Assembly (NCBI GenBank): GCA_021927905.1
Contig: BLLK01000042.1
Location: forward strand, 1 to 64,000
Length of the DNA stretch: 64,000 nt
Origin: Chaetoceros tenuissimus
Lineage: Eukaryota; Bacillariophyta; Thalassiosirophyceae; Chaetocerotales; Chaetocerotaceae
Direction of reading: 5' to 3'
Part shown: positions 42,895 through 52,210 of the stretch, piece after piece
Position numbering within the stretch: the first letter of the stretch is position 1
How the letters are laid out: each line of letters opens with the position of its first letter
Translations under genes and position numbers: made by a program
The notes under the pieces: generated by a model
What the model was told of the DNA's origin: nothing
Databases searched by the model: none
The model's input: the letters and a program-made list of their open reading frames with translations, nothing else

Positions 42895-45187
42895 ATGAAG
42901 GAAGACTTTGAGTCCATTACAGAAGCACCATCTCACATCTTGGCTGATGGAAATCATATCTATCTTCCAAAGTCCACAAAAGCTGAAAAGGCTGCATTCT
43001 TTGCACAAACAGTCGCTTCCTACAAATTAGTCCATGCTGATGAAAAGCAAGAAATTGCAGAGAAAGAGGCGGAGAAGGAGGAGAAAAAGAAGGACGATGA
43101 TGAAGTTATGAATATACATCCTTTACATTTGGCTTCGGCTAGACTGAGAACTAATGGTATAGATGAATTATCCAAAGCTGTAAACCTTGCGACATTGGTT
43201 CAATCAGGTGAATATTTCGCATTCAGCAATATTATAGACTCATCACTGCAGTCATCATCTTCGACTACTGCAGCTGGTGGAAACGCGAATGCGAAAGCTT
43301 CGACGGCTGCGTCACAAACGGCACAAGCAAAATCTGATGAACAGGAAGAAGAAATGATTTTACGATCGAAATATATATTGAATAGGAAAAGAAAACAGTA
43401 TTCTGATGCTACAGATACATTTTTACAACATTACAAAAGGCTGCAAGTTGTGACTTCTGCGCAAAAGGTTGTAGATCAAAGATATTTACAATTGAGAAAA
43501 CGATGGAAACTATCGGCGCCTGAACACGGTAATGTAGTTCAAGCTCCTGTGAGACCGAATGAAACAATTGCTATCGATGTTGATATTTACAGTGGAAAAG
43601 CTAGTGGTGGTGGAATCGAAGCGAATGGAAAAGGGGGTACAGTAAGTACTCTTGGAAAAATCGCAAGAATGGTTCCAAGATATGCAACTATTGAATTAGC
43701 AGATGATTTTGGTGTAAATGATTTGGTCAAATATATGAAACAATATGAAAAAGAACATGAAGATGATGGTGGAATTGATTCTGAGATGAAGGAGGTGAAT
43801 AGTATTGGAAATGAAGAAATAGACGAGGAAAAAGAGTTGACAGTCGCAAAAGCATTTGCTGTTGCAGATCCAACACTGGGCTCTGTAGACTTGAATCGAT
43901 TTGACCCTGATGATGTCCCTCTGCTCACATTGTATTTCCAGATTCAAAAATGTTCCACAGGCTTTGTACGTAGTGTTGCACTATCGTCTTTTGTCAATAT
44001 TGACCATGAAAGCCAAAAAGTCAAGAATGGCAAGAAAGGAAGTAATGGGCAAGGTCAGAGTGTAGAGGACATCATATCAGCAATCACCAAAGACAAAACG
44101 AAACCAAAAGATGATGAGCTTCTTATTCAGTCACTGCAACATTCTTTGTTCTGTGCAAATCTCTTTGATTCTATTCGTAAAGAAGTCACATCAGTTCAAA
44201 AATCAAGGAGTGTCGCCAGCATGGTCAATGGGACAAGAATAGGTAGTCAAATTCAAAATCAATCCCAAACGACGCAAAGCAAACAACAGCCTGCTTGGTT
44301 ATCAAGTGATATGGAAGAAAATTTCCTACCCCCACCTTCTCTTATGGCAAGTGGAGATGCTGTTCAAAAGCGTGGTAGAGGCTTTGATGTTTTACCTTTA
44401 TCAGTTATTCACTGTCATGAAGGTGAAGTGAAAGTGCAGTTGAATTCCGAGTATGCATTGAATATAAAATTAGTTGACTCTAAGAATAGCCGGGAAACTG
44501 TTCAAGACTCGGTGTTGAATGAAAACACAATAGATACTGATGAACATTTATGTGGCAGCCAATCCAGAGAAGAATTGGATGTTCTCTGTAGACAACTTTT
44601 ACTCCATGCCCAGTTTGTGTTTCATGATCATCACAAACAGCGTTCTAGACCAGACAAAGAACAAGAAGTTGCACCGCAAGAAAGGCAGAAAATTGATTAT
44701 AGTACTGGAATCGCTAGAAATACAACTAATGTCAGTCGAAATGTACTGATCAAAGAAAAGAAAGTGGAAGAGATGCCCAACATTCTTCAATCATGTGTTG
44801 CGCTAGGGAATAAAGTTATTTTTGAACGGAAAGTAAGAGTAGCACTAGAGGTAAGTCCTTCTTTGATTTTGACAGTTTTACTTGTCAGTGATTTTTGCAA
44901 TACTAACTAGAATCTGTTGTTTTTTACAGAATCTTAAGAGATGGCAGACTCATAATTGTCCGTACATCAACTTCAGTGTTGATTGGCTTCCACTATCTAC
45001 CTTTAATGCTCATGTACAGTTTTCTATAGCTTTCACCCAATTTGATGCAATTGATGTGCATATCTCGGGGGATACTATGAAAGTTACAAACTTTAATTTA
45101 GAAGGTGAATATCGGGAGGTAATTTTTGGATCGAGTGAAGAATTCGAGTCATACATTAGGATTTTCATGAAATCTATCGCTAAATAA
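42895..45187 (+). CDS. Probable Mediator complex subunit 17-like protein
   Basis: The gene has two exons: 42895-44850 and 44930-45187, with a 79-nt intron (GTAAGT ... TTTACAG), giving 737 residues. A segment near residue 195 (YLQLRKRWKLSAPEHG..VRPNETIAIDVDIY) resembles the [LR]RxRW[KR] core of MED17, the head-module subunit needed for RNA polymerase II preinitiation. Long helical and acidic stretches follow. The C-terminal exon is well folded (LKRWQTHNCPYINFSVDWLPLSTFNAHVQFSIAF). There is no transmembrane segment or signal. The match is by layout and one motif only; another nuclear scaffold is possible. Confidence 0.55.
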
Positions 45188-45257
45188 AAACAATTTACAA
45201 GAAGAGTCTTTCATGTTCAAATATTAGGTCTGTAATTATCTTTTAAGGTTACAACAT

Positions 45258-46646
45258 TCATATTATTTCGGAGTCAGTATTCAGTACCAACGACTGGGTA
45301 CTCTCAGATTTGTTCTTTGATTTCTTGCTTCTTCTACCGGAGTCTTTGACTGCATCATCGTCAAAATCAAAGCTTAGTGAGGCATTGTTCATTTCATCAT
45401 CACTTCTCAACTGCTCCTCTTCTTGTCTCAATTGCTCAGCATACATTTGACTTGACCCATTGCTATTCACATCAATACTATCATATTCCTTCTCCTTCTT
45501 CTCAAGATGATGTGATACTTTATACAGAAGTACTCCTGAAAATACTACTGCAACTCCAAGAGAGTTTGTAAGATTCAGTTGATCCTTCATCACGGTAACA
45601 CCAATCATAATAGTAGTGAGCTCTTTCAACACACCTCCGATCATCAATACCACAGCGGAAGACTTCATAATCAAGTAAAATTCACAGATAATCATCACAA
45701 TTGCTAAAGAAGCTCCTAAAAGACCTATGCCAATTGTCCAGAGAGAATCCAAAGGATTTGAAAAGTATTCAATCCCAGATTTATTGGCATGTCCAAACTT
45801 TGTCCATGGCTCTTCAAAAACTAATGAAAGGGAGAGCATGCTTATGAACATGAATGGTGAAAGGATGCGCATCGTAGCAATAGTAGATTTCAGTTTTGGC
45901 TCCAAAGACTGTAGCTTTAGCTGTACCACAGTCCATCGCATACCAGATAATACCGCCGCAGTCAAAACCAAACAGAATCCGATGGTATCAAACTCAACTT
46001 CGCCCATGACCGTAAGGAATTCCCCTGCGCTGATGATGAGTACAGTAAGAATTAACGGTAAAGTGATTTTTTCAATTCCAAAAAAATATGCAGAAAGCAC
46101 TACAAAAATCGGCGAACTCGATTTAACCATTGTGTAAAATGTGATTGTGATGCGCACCAAAGCTAGATTGCTAAGCCCTACATCAAGAGAAGTAACTAGT
46201 CCACATGGAATAGCTATTCCTAAAAATTTATCCCATGACATCTCATCAATCTGATCACCTCCCAATGCAATAGGAAATCTTTTGGTCAACCCATAGCTAA
46301 ATAAAAATTGAACTAGAAAGTGTACAGAAGTCATGAGTAATGGACAAGGGAAGCCCATATGTGTTGAACCAAACACATATTTATTGTACAGACTGAGTAG
46401 ACCCGAGAAGAAGAACCAACCAAGCATTGCCGGAAGATAGATACAGTGCTCTGCGTAAAAAGATTGAAAGGATGACTCTTTGTGTTCCATCCGCCTTTGA
46501 CTCATTGCACTATTCATTTCTTCGTAATCATCGTCAATGTCTATGTTTGATGGATCAGGTCTGGACGGAAATGACTGGGCTGAAATTGAAGAATCTCGCC
46601 TCTCGCTTTCATTTACATCGCCATTTTCATAGTTTGCAGGAGCCAT
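45258..46646 (-). CDS. SLC35/TPT-type transporter (SLC35C2-like)
   Basis: Predicted 462 residues in one exon with about ten hydrophobic segments. The TPT/nucleotide-sugar transporter fold is clear: FFSGLLSLYNKYVFG, then TSLDVGLSNLALVRITITFYTMVKSSSPIFVVLSAYFF and LSGMRWTVVQLKLQ. The SSPIFVVL region and the repeated KSS are family marks. SLC35C2-like proteins sit in the Golgi and influence nucleotide-sugar use; the substrate cannot be read from sequence. Both N- and C-terminal tails are acidic and Ser-rich, and the C-tail has a basic patch (RRSKKSKNK). It is convergent with the MED17-like gene, with 70 bp between stops. Confidence 0.85.
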   Translation of the reverse strand: MAPANYENGDVNESERRDSSISAQSFPSRPDPSNIDIDDDYEEMNSAMSQRRMEHKESSFQSFYAEHCIYLPAMLGWFFFSGLLSLYNKYVFGSTHMGFPCPLLMTSVHFLVQFLFSYGLTKRFPIALGGDQIDEMSWDKFLGIAIPCGLVTSLDVGLSNLALVRITITFYTMVKSSSPIFVVLSAYFFGIEKITLPLILTVLIISAGEFLTVMGEVEFDTIGFCLVLTAAVLSGMRWTVVQLKLQSLEPKLKSTIATMRILSPFMFISMLSLSLVFEEPWTKFGHANKSGIEYFSNPLDSLWTIGIGLLGASLAIVMIICEFYLIMKSSAVVLMIGGVLKELTTIMIGVTVMKDQLNLTNSLGVAVVFSGVLLYKVSHHLEKKEKEYDSIDVNSNGSSQMYAEQLRQEEEQLRSDDEMNNASLSFDFDDDAVKDSGRRSKKSKNKSESTQSLVLNTDSEII

Positions 46647-47128
46647 TCTTCGTAGTATATTTTAAGATTACTGTCTTGGAAAGGTGTTGACTGATCCTGA
46701 TCCAAAGGTAAAGAATATACAAGTGAAACTGTAATAAGAAGGGAGAAGGAAATGAACTTGGTCTGCAATAATAAAAAAGGAGACACAGAAAATAACGTAA
46801 AGTTTTTCCGGTCTACCCGGTCAGAAATGGCCTTGCGTCATTGAAAATTACATAACCCTCTTGGGTAGGGAGAACAGAAAGGGTTCTACGAGATGTAGTA
46901 CGTACGTACTTCAAGTTGGAAATCTTTCGCCATCACACCATCAACCATCACACCATCACCCCCATCCATCATCACAATCATCAATTGAAGTTTCTTCCAT
47001 TCAATTCAACTATAAAATTGTTCCATTCACGAGAGTACGAGAGTTCTATACATATACTTTTATAGAATCAGACTACATCCAGGAATTCTCCGTTTGTTGA
47101 AGCAGCTTACTGAAAGACAATTGAAAAT
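46647..47128. other. Divergent promoter with GTACGTACGTAC
   Basis: No gene is seen. A 12-bp self-complementary GTACGTACGTAC lies at 46898-46909, and a CATCACA/CCATCA repeat at about 46928-46982. Confidence 0.6.
46898..46909. promoter_or_regulatory. GTACGTACGTAC palindrome
   Basis: Three overlapping GTAC units containing two ACGT cores, about 220-250 bp from both divergent starts. Related elements recur upstream of other genes (see the finding). Confidence 0.4.
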
Positions 47129-48550
47129 ATGAAAATCCACTCGTTAGCTTTTATCGCCTATGCACTCGCGACATGTATAGAAAATGTATCTTCCTTCGCT
47201 CCTAGTGCACCACATATTAGTACCACTTCCAGATGTGGAACATACTCATCAACATATCTTCAGTCATCAGAGGGTGCTTCTGAAGGAGGTATGGCAGGTG
47301 CACCACCTAAATTAACTCCAGAAGAAGAAATTGCAGTACAATGGGATCTGTTCACAAAACATCAAGCAAAAGGAAAGTGGAGGGGAACATGGACTTCCTA
47401 TGATTACATGGGAGATGTTATCGATGAAACTATCGCATCTGTGAACTTAATTCCTGATCTTGATTCAAATATTGTAGAGCATGAACATGAGATTGTCATG
47501 GGAAAGATTGCATCTGACTGTGAAACCTGTTATGATTCAGAAGATGTTAGAACAATTCCTGTTGGAAGATATTCACCTGGAAACCTTAACAAGTATCGAT
47601 GTGCATCAGTTTCTATGGTCTGCGGACCTACCCTTATGAAATCTGGAGCAATGAGTACTGAATTGGTGTTGTCTTATGGTAATGGAAGAGTAAGAGTTAT
47701 TTATCAACATGCTCCTGTGTGGGAACAAGGTATCGAACCGGGTAGTTGCCCTCCACAGGCATTGAAGCTTTTCCGTACGATGGTTTCTAGAGAAGTTTTG
47801 GATGCAGATACTCCGCCATCAAGAGAAAGTGAACAAAAGAATCCAGCAAAGAGAGGTGATCCTAGTTTCTTCAGAGGTGTACCACCATTTCAATGGCATA
47901 AAAAGTGGGCAGGGTCGAGTTGGACTTGGGGAGCCCAAACAGGTGATCGCGGTTGGGCTATTGAAGATTTAGACGAGGCTGATGCATGGCATGGTAGACC
48001 AACTGGTGATACATCAGATACTTGGGCTATGCGTCTACCTGGAGGAATTCTTTTACAATGCCCACGTGTCATTACAAGCGGTAGAGCAGGTTTGTGTCGT
48101 TTGGCTTGGTTACCTGAAGATGATGCACCTGTTGGATCTGAACATGATGGAGATACTGCAAAGTTGTTGAGAGTTGAAGCAAGTGTCATTGCTTTGGAAC
48201 CAGTGATTGATGAAGAGAATGATGTCATGTTGGGATTTTATCCTCCAGAACTAGGTAGTTTAAGATGCGATGTTTTAGAAAAGTATGGAGAACTTGAGAA
48301 CGCTAGTATGATGGACAAATTAAAGAGTATGGGTGAAATGGGAAAGAGCGGAACTGGAGAGTTTGATCCAATTGAAGATACAGTTGCTGAAGCCCCAACT
48401 CCGTCCAGTGACAAGCAAGAGCAGAAAGATGATGTTGTAAAGGAGAAATCAACGCCTAAACAAAAAACAAGCGAATCCAAACCAAAGGGCAAATCAAATG
48501 GAGATGATGACAGTGGTATTGATGCAATTCGTAAAGCATTAAAACTTTAG
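47129..48550 (+). CDS. Plastid-targeted DUF3598-like protein
   Basis: Predicted 473 residues. The signal peptide (MKIHSLAFIAYALATCIENV) runs into SSFAPSAPH, a textbook ASAFAP-type plastid junction, and then a Ser/Thr-rich transit region. The mature part begins EEEIAVQWDLFTKHQAKGKWRGTWTSYDYMGDV, which resembles the start of DUF3598 (a calycin-like beta-barrel seen in cyanobacteria and plastids). It continues with RVRVIYQHAPVWEQG, WTWGAQTGDRGWAIEDL and GRAGLCRLAWLPED. A charged, disordered tail (KEKSTPKQKTSESKPKG) ends in an amphipathic helix (GIDAIRKALKL). Function unknown; targeting is firm, the domain name tentative. Confidence 0.72.
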   Translation: MKIHSLAFIAYALATCIENVSSFAPSAPHISTTSRCGTYSSTYLQSSEGASEGGMAGAPPKLTPEEEIAVQWDLFTKHQAKGKWRGTWTSYDYMGDVIDETIASVNLIPDLDSNIVEHEHEIVMGKIASDCETCYDSEDVRTIPVGRYSPGNLNKYRCASVSMVCGPTLMKSGAMSTELVLSYGNGRVRVIYQHAPVWEQGIEPGSCPPQALKLFRTMVSREVLDADTPPSRESEQKNPAKRGDPSFFRGVPPFQWHKKWAGSSWTWGAQTGDRGWAIEDLDEADAWHGRPTGDTSDTWAMRLPGGILLQCPRVITSGRAGLCRLAWLPEDDAPVGSEHDGDTAKLLRVEASVIALEPVIDEENDVMLGFYPPELGSLRCDVLEKYGELENASMMDKLKSMGEMGKSGTGEFDPIEDTVAEAPTPSSDKQEQKDDVVKEKSTPKQKTSESKPKGKSNGDDDSGIDAIRKALKL

Positions 48551-48595
48551 AAGTGATACTAGTAAATTTATTCTACATTACTTATGCTTTAAATT

Positions 48596-50959
48596 CTATT
48601 GTCCCCCTCCACAGCTGCAACAAGCCTCGTTAGCTGTGAAGCCCTTATTTTCATATTCATCTCCGTATTTGAGGCAACGCAAGACATTTCTACTGTACCA
48701 TTCACACGAGAATCTTGGTCCACCTGAATCAAACCAGTTTTCAAAATCCTTACATTGGGAGCTGTCTGAACAAGTTGAGCAACAAGCTTCTTTAGCTGTC
48801 ATACCAAAGTTGGAATAGGTTTCATCATCGCCATATAGCTTGCAATTAAGTCCCTCCGAATACCAATTGCAATCATAAGATTCCCCATCAGAATCAAACC
48901 AGTTGGGATCATCCACACATCCTCCAGTAGGTGATGCTATTGGACTTGGAGTAGAATCAACTGTTGTCGGCAACGTTGGTTGATTTGAAACAGATGGATT
49001 CTCACTAGTAGTTTGAGTTGGAGCTAATGATGGAGTGTGTGAAGGTCCTTCTGACTTTCTTTTACTCGGTGTATTTGTAGGCATATTGGAGGGAAGTGAA
49101 GGTGAGGAAGAAGGTAGTATCGAAACTGATGGTTCATGACTTGAAATTGCAGACGGTGCTTGAGATGGAGAGAAGGAAAGACTTGGTCCTTCGTCATTAT
49201 CATCCTCGTTGATGCTAGTGGTCTTTCCTCCACCGCATGCACAGCAGGCTGAATTTGCCACATGATTGTCAAACTCAAATAAATGCCCGTATTTCTTGCA
49301 TCTGCTTTCTTTCTGACCATACCAAAGACAATTAAATTCTCCACCCCAAGCGTCATGCCAAGCCTGGGGAAAGTCTACGCATTTCGGTGCAAGGGACTGT
49401 GATGGAGCTGAGGATGGAGAAGAAGACTTAGTTACTTGTGATGAAGGAGCAGATGGTTTGGTATTTTTGCCCCCTCCACATGCACAACATGCAGAGTTTG
49501 CGTTCAAACCGTTGCTTGAGAACGAATCTCCATATTTCTCGCAGTTGCTATCGGCAGCATACCATGCACAATTGAAATCCTCGCCGTCAGAGTCGTGAAA
49601 GTTGGGGATGTCAGTACAAACCGGTTCATATCCAACTAGCAACGCAGCTTCATACGCTTGGACAATACCATGGCCATAAAAGTTATCTTTTCCTTCGTCA
49701 CCAACATCTTTAGCGGACGAGACCAATGCATTCCATATTTCTTTTGCAGATTTGCTTGGATTATGACTCCAAATCAAAGCTGCAATGCCAGCAACTAAAG
49801 GGCTCGACATAGATGTCCCCTTGAACGAAGCATACTCCCCATCAGGTATTGTTGATTTAATCCCGTTCCCATATGCGACAATATCCACTTCATTATTAAA
49901 CTGAGAAAAGGAAGACTTTTCGTCGTCTCCATCTACAGATCCAACGCTCATCACAGATTCGTAACTTGCAGGATAACTTTTGGCCGAATTACCACTATTC
50001 CCAGCCGCTGCAATTAATAATACATTATCTTGTTCATAAATCCTTTTAAACGCATCTGCTTCAAACTTCGAGGAACTAGTTCCGCCCAAGGACATATTCA
50101 CAACGTTTGCACCTTCTTCTACGCATATTTCAACAGCTTTGACGAGAGTAGACTTCCATGCCCAGCCAGTAGAATCAAAAATTCGAACAATGTGCATAGG
50201 CATTTTTCCATTTCGTACAACTCCAACAACCCCCTCTTCATTATCCAGTGCTACAATGGTGCCTGCGACGTGAGTTCCATGACCATTCGTGTCAATATCC
50301 CATTTACCATTTGCTCCACCATATCCTGTTCCAGTAATTACTGCACCAGTTGCTTGTGATGGAAGATCTGGGTGATTGATATCATAACCAGAATCTATGA
50401 TGCAAACTTTTCTATTTGCAATATGATCATCTGGAACCAATATAGCTTGAGTCTTTATTATTCCATATGGAGTGCCTTGTTCATCTAAAGGTTCATTTTG
50501 AAACGGATAAACTTTTGTGTCTCTCTCAACATATTCTACATCTTGATGTGTTTCCCACGTAGCAGCTTCTTCTTTCGATAGTGTCTGTAGTATTTCAATC
50601 ATATCCTTTTCCAAAAAGTTTTCTGCATTTGCCTCTATGGTATTATGGTGATTCATATCATCCATGTCACTGCTACCTATGACTCTTCTTCCAAGATGCC
50701 GTATTCTACGATTGCCATTATCAAGTGTATTTTCATTTGCAATACTAAGCCGTGTTTGAAATTCTTGAGAATTCTCCTTGTACTTTACTAAATATTGTAT
50801 TTCTTCATCTTCTTGTTCAGATGGAAGTGGTGCCGATAATATGACTTCATCTTGAAAAGCATCGTCGTATACATGTTGGGGATGCGTCTTTTCTTTTGAG
50901 GCTAACATCACATCAGTTAGAACTGCAACGATCACAAAGAGTAAAGCAATCCTCCTCAT
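48596..50959 (-). CDS. Secreted subtilisin-like serine protease with four Cys-rich modules
   Basis: Predicted 787 residues. A signal peptide (RRIALLFVIVAVLTDVMLA) precedes an I9-like propeptide with VKYKE and WETHQDVEYVERD. The S8 triad is complete: Asp in VCIIDSGYDINHP (about 190), His in NGHGTHVAGT (about 226) and Ser in GTSMSSPLVAGIAAL (about 381), with the oxyanion region AAAGNSGNS. After about residue 445 come four Cys modules of about 50 residues: C..(F/W).DS.G..F.C.WY...C..YG...........ACC.CGGG, separated by Pro/Ser-rich linkers (PSQAPSAISSHEPSVS type). It should be a secreted or wall-attached endoprotease. It is divergent from the DUF3431-sulfotransferase gene. Confidence 0.92.
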   Translation of the reverse strand: MRRIALLFVIVAVLTDVMLASKEKTHPQHVYDDAFQDEVILSAPLPSEQEDEEIQYLVKYKENSQEFQTRLSIANENTLDNGNRRIRHLGRRVIGSSDMDDMNHHNTIEANAENFLEKDMIEILQTLSKEEAATWETHQDVEYVERDTKVYPFQNEPLDEQGTPYGIIKTQAILVPDDHIANRKVCIIDSGYDINHPDLPSQATGAVITGTGYGGANGKWDIDTNGHGTHVAGTIVALDNEEGVVGVVRNGKMPMHIVRIFDSTGWAWKSTLVKAVEICVEEGANVVNMSLGGTSSSKFEADAFKRIYEQDNVLLIAAAGNSGNSAKSYPASYESVMSVGSVDGDDEKSSFSQFNNEVDIVAYGNGIKSTIPDGEYASFKGTSMSSPLVAGIAALIWSHNPSKSAKEIWNALVSSAKDVGDEGKDNFYGHGIVQAYEAALLVGYEPVCTDIPNFHDSDGEDFNCAWYAADSNCEKYGDSFSSNGLNANSACCACGGGKNTKPSAPSSQVTKSSSPSSAPSQSLAPKCVDFPQAWHDAWGGEFNCLWYGQKESRCKKYGHLFEFDNHVANSACCACGGGKTTSINEDDNDEGPSLSFSPSQAPSAISSHEPSVSILPSSSPSLPSNMPTNTPSKRKSEGPSHTPSLAPTQTTSENPSVSNQPTLPTTVDSTPSPIASPTGGCVDDPNWFDSDGESYDCNWYSEGLNCKLYGDDETYSNFGMTAKEACCSTCSDSSQCKDFENWFDSGGPRFSCEWYSRNVLRCLKYGDEYENKGFTANEACCSCGGGQ

Positions 50960-52210
50960 CCTTTAAAATGTGGTATTTAAGTGTAATATGAACGAAAAGG
51001 TTGGACAGAAACTACACTCCAATGTAATTTTTGTTTTCAACAACAATACATTCCACATGTTTGTTAGCAATGACCACCAAATTAAGGGTCATTTGATTCT
51101 ACCTCCAGCACGAAAAAATAGGTTCGACATATTTAGCTCATTTTGTCGCTAAAAAGAGACCCCCTCTGTGCCACTCATTTTCAGGGATTTTTGTGTGAAC
51201 AAAGAAAAAACACGACACCACCTAGTGAAATAGGTCACTTCTTAGACTCATCATAGCTCCAAAACTATAATAATCAATAGTGTATTCAATGGAAAATACA
51301 TTAGTAAACACATATAGCAATGACTTTCTGCGGTGAATACACTATTGGCTCATCGATATTACATAGAAAACATCGATCCATATACAGTGAATATACCCCT
51401 TTTCTTTCAGAAATAGGTCATATTTGAAGGTTGCGTGAGTCAAAATTGAAACTTTTAACTTCACAAGGCTGAAATACTACAACAGCTTTAGGAACTATAA
51501 GTTTGTTGAAGATCAAGAGCTTAAATGAATTTTGTTCCATAATGAACTCAATCAAATATGAGTAATAGCTTGATGACTAGGAGCAACACACACGAAACTA
51601 TTCAAAGAATTACACATATACTATTCAAGTAGACATTTATACCTAATAATTTGGTTTCATATATCAAGAATAAATATTGTGTTTCATAATTGTTTATGCT
51701 ACTAGCTACAACTGAATAACATAGTAACAGAGCTTGATAGTTTTGTAAGTTTCATCGTCTTTAGAGCACTCTCTTTTCCTGGGACTCACTTAAGCCCCTC
51801 TCATGAAAATCTACGGTTACTGGTAACCGTGCTGGAGGTAGATTCACTAATAAAGAGAATATGACACTGTCTACGACAAACGAAGGAACCATCTTTTTTT
51901 TCTCCTCTTCTTCCTCTTTCCTCTTTCCTCTTCTTGCATTCCCGCGAAAATCTGTACCACACAAAAAGCTTGATGTTTTTAACAGGTCCGGCACAGTACG
52001 GTCATGGGAAAAAGAAAACTATGACATAAAATAGCATAAATGGCTGTACAACGGTCGCTGAAAGAATATTTTAGAACGTTTTAGTCTAACGTTTTGTTTC
52101 AGCGATTACAGCAATGTGTACAATAACACCACAAGTTTATTTTCGATTCCATTAGCAAGGACATGCATGGTATTCATTGACGGAAAAATATCAAATTGAA
52201 AACTTTGAGC
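50960..52210. other. Long divergent intergenic region with inverted repeats
   Basis: At 1251 bp it is the longest gene-free stretch. It holds a 14-bp perfect inverted repeat (51275-51288 / 51334-51347), two copies of GAAATAGGTCA (about 51225 and 51412), and a TCGCTGAAA/TTTCAGCGA inverted pair at 52055-52105. I see no gene. Confidence 0.55.
51275..51347. repeat. Inverted repeat, 14-bp arms, 45-nt spacer
   Basis: CAATAGTGTATTCA at 51275-51288 and its exact reverse complement TGAATACACTATTG at 51334-51347. No target-site duplication is evident. Confidence 0.65.

Noticed and set aside
51761-51994. 77-codon minus frame in the long gene-free stretch
   Set aside because: Low-complexity Glu/Lys run produced by a TCTTCC tract; no domain or conserved pattern.
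52196-52210. TTG start for the sulfotransferase fusion
   Set aside because: The first in-frame ATG at 52211 gives a good signal peptide.
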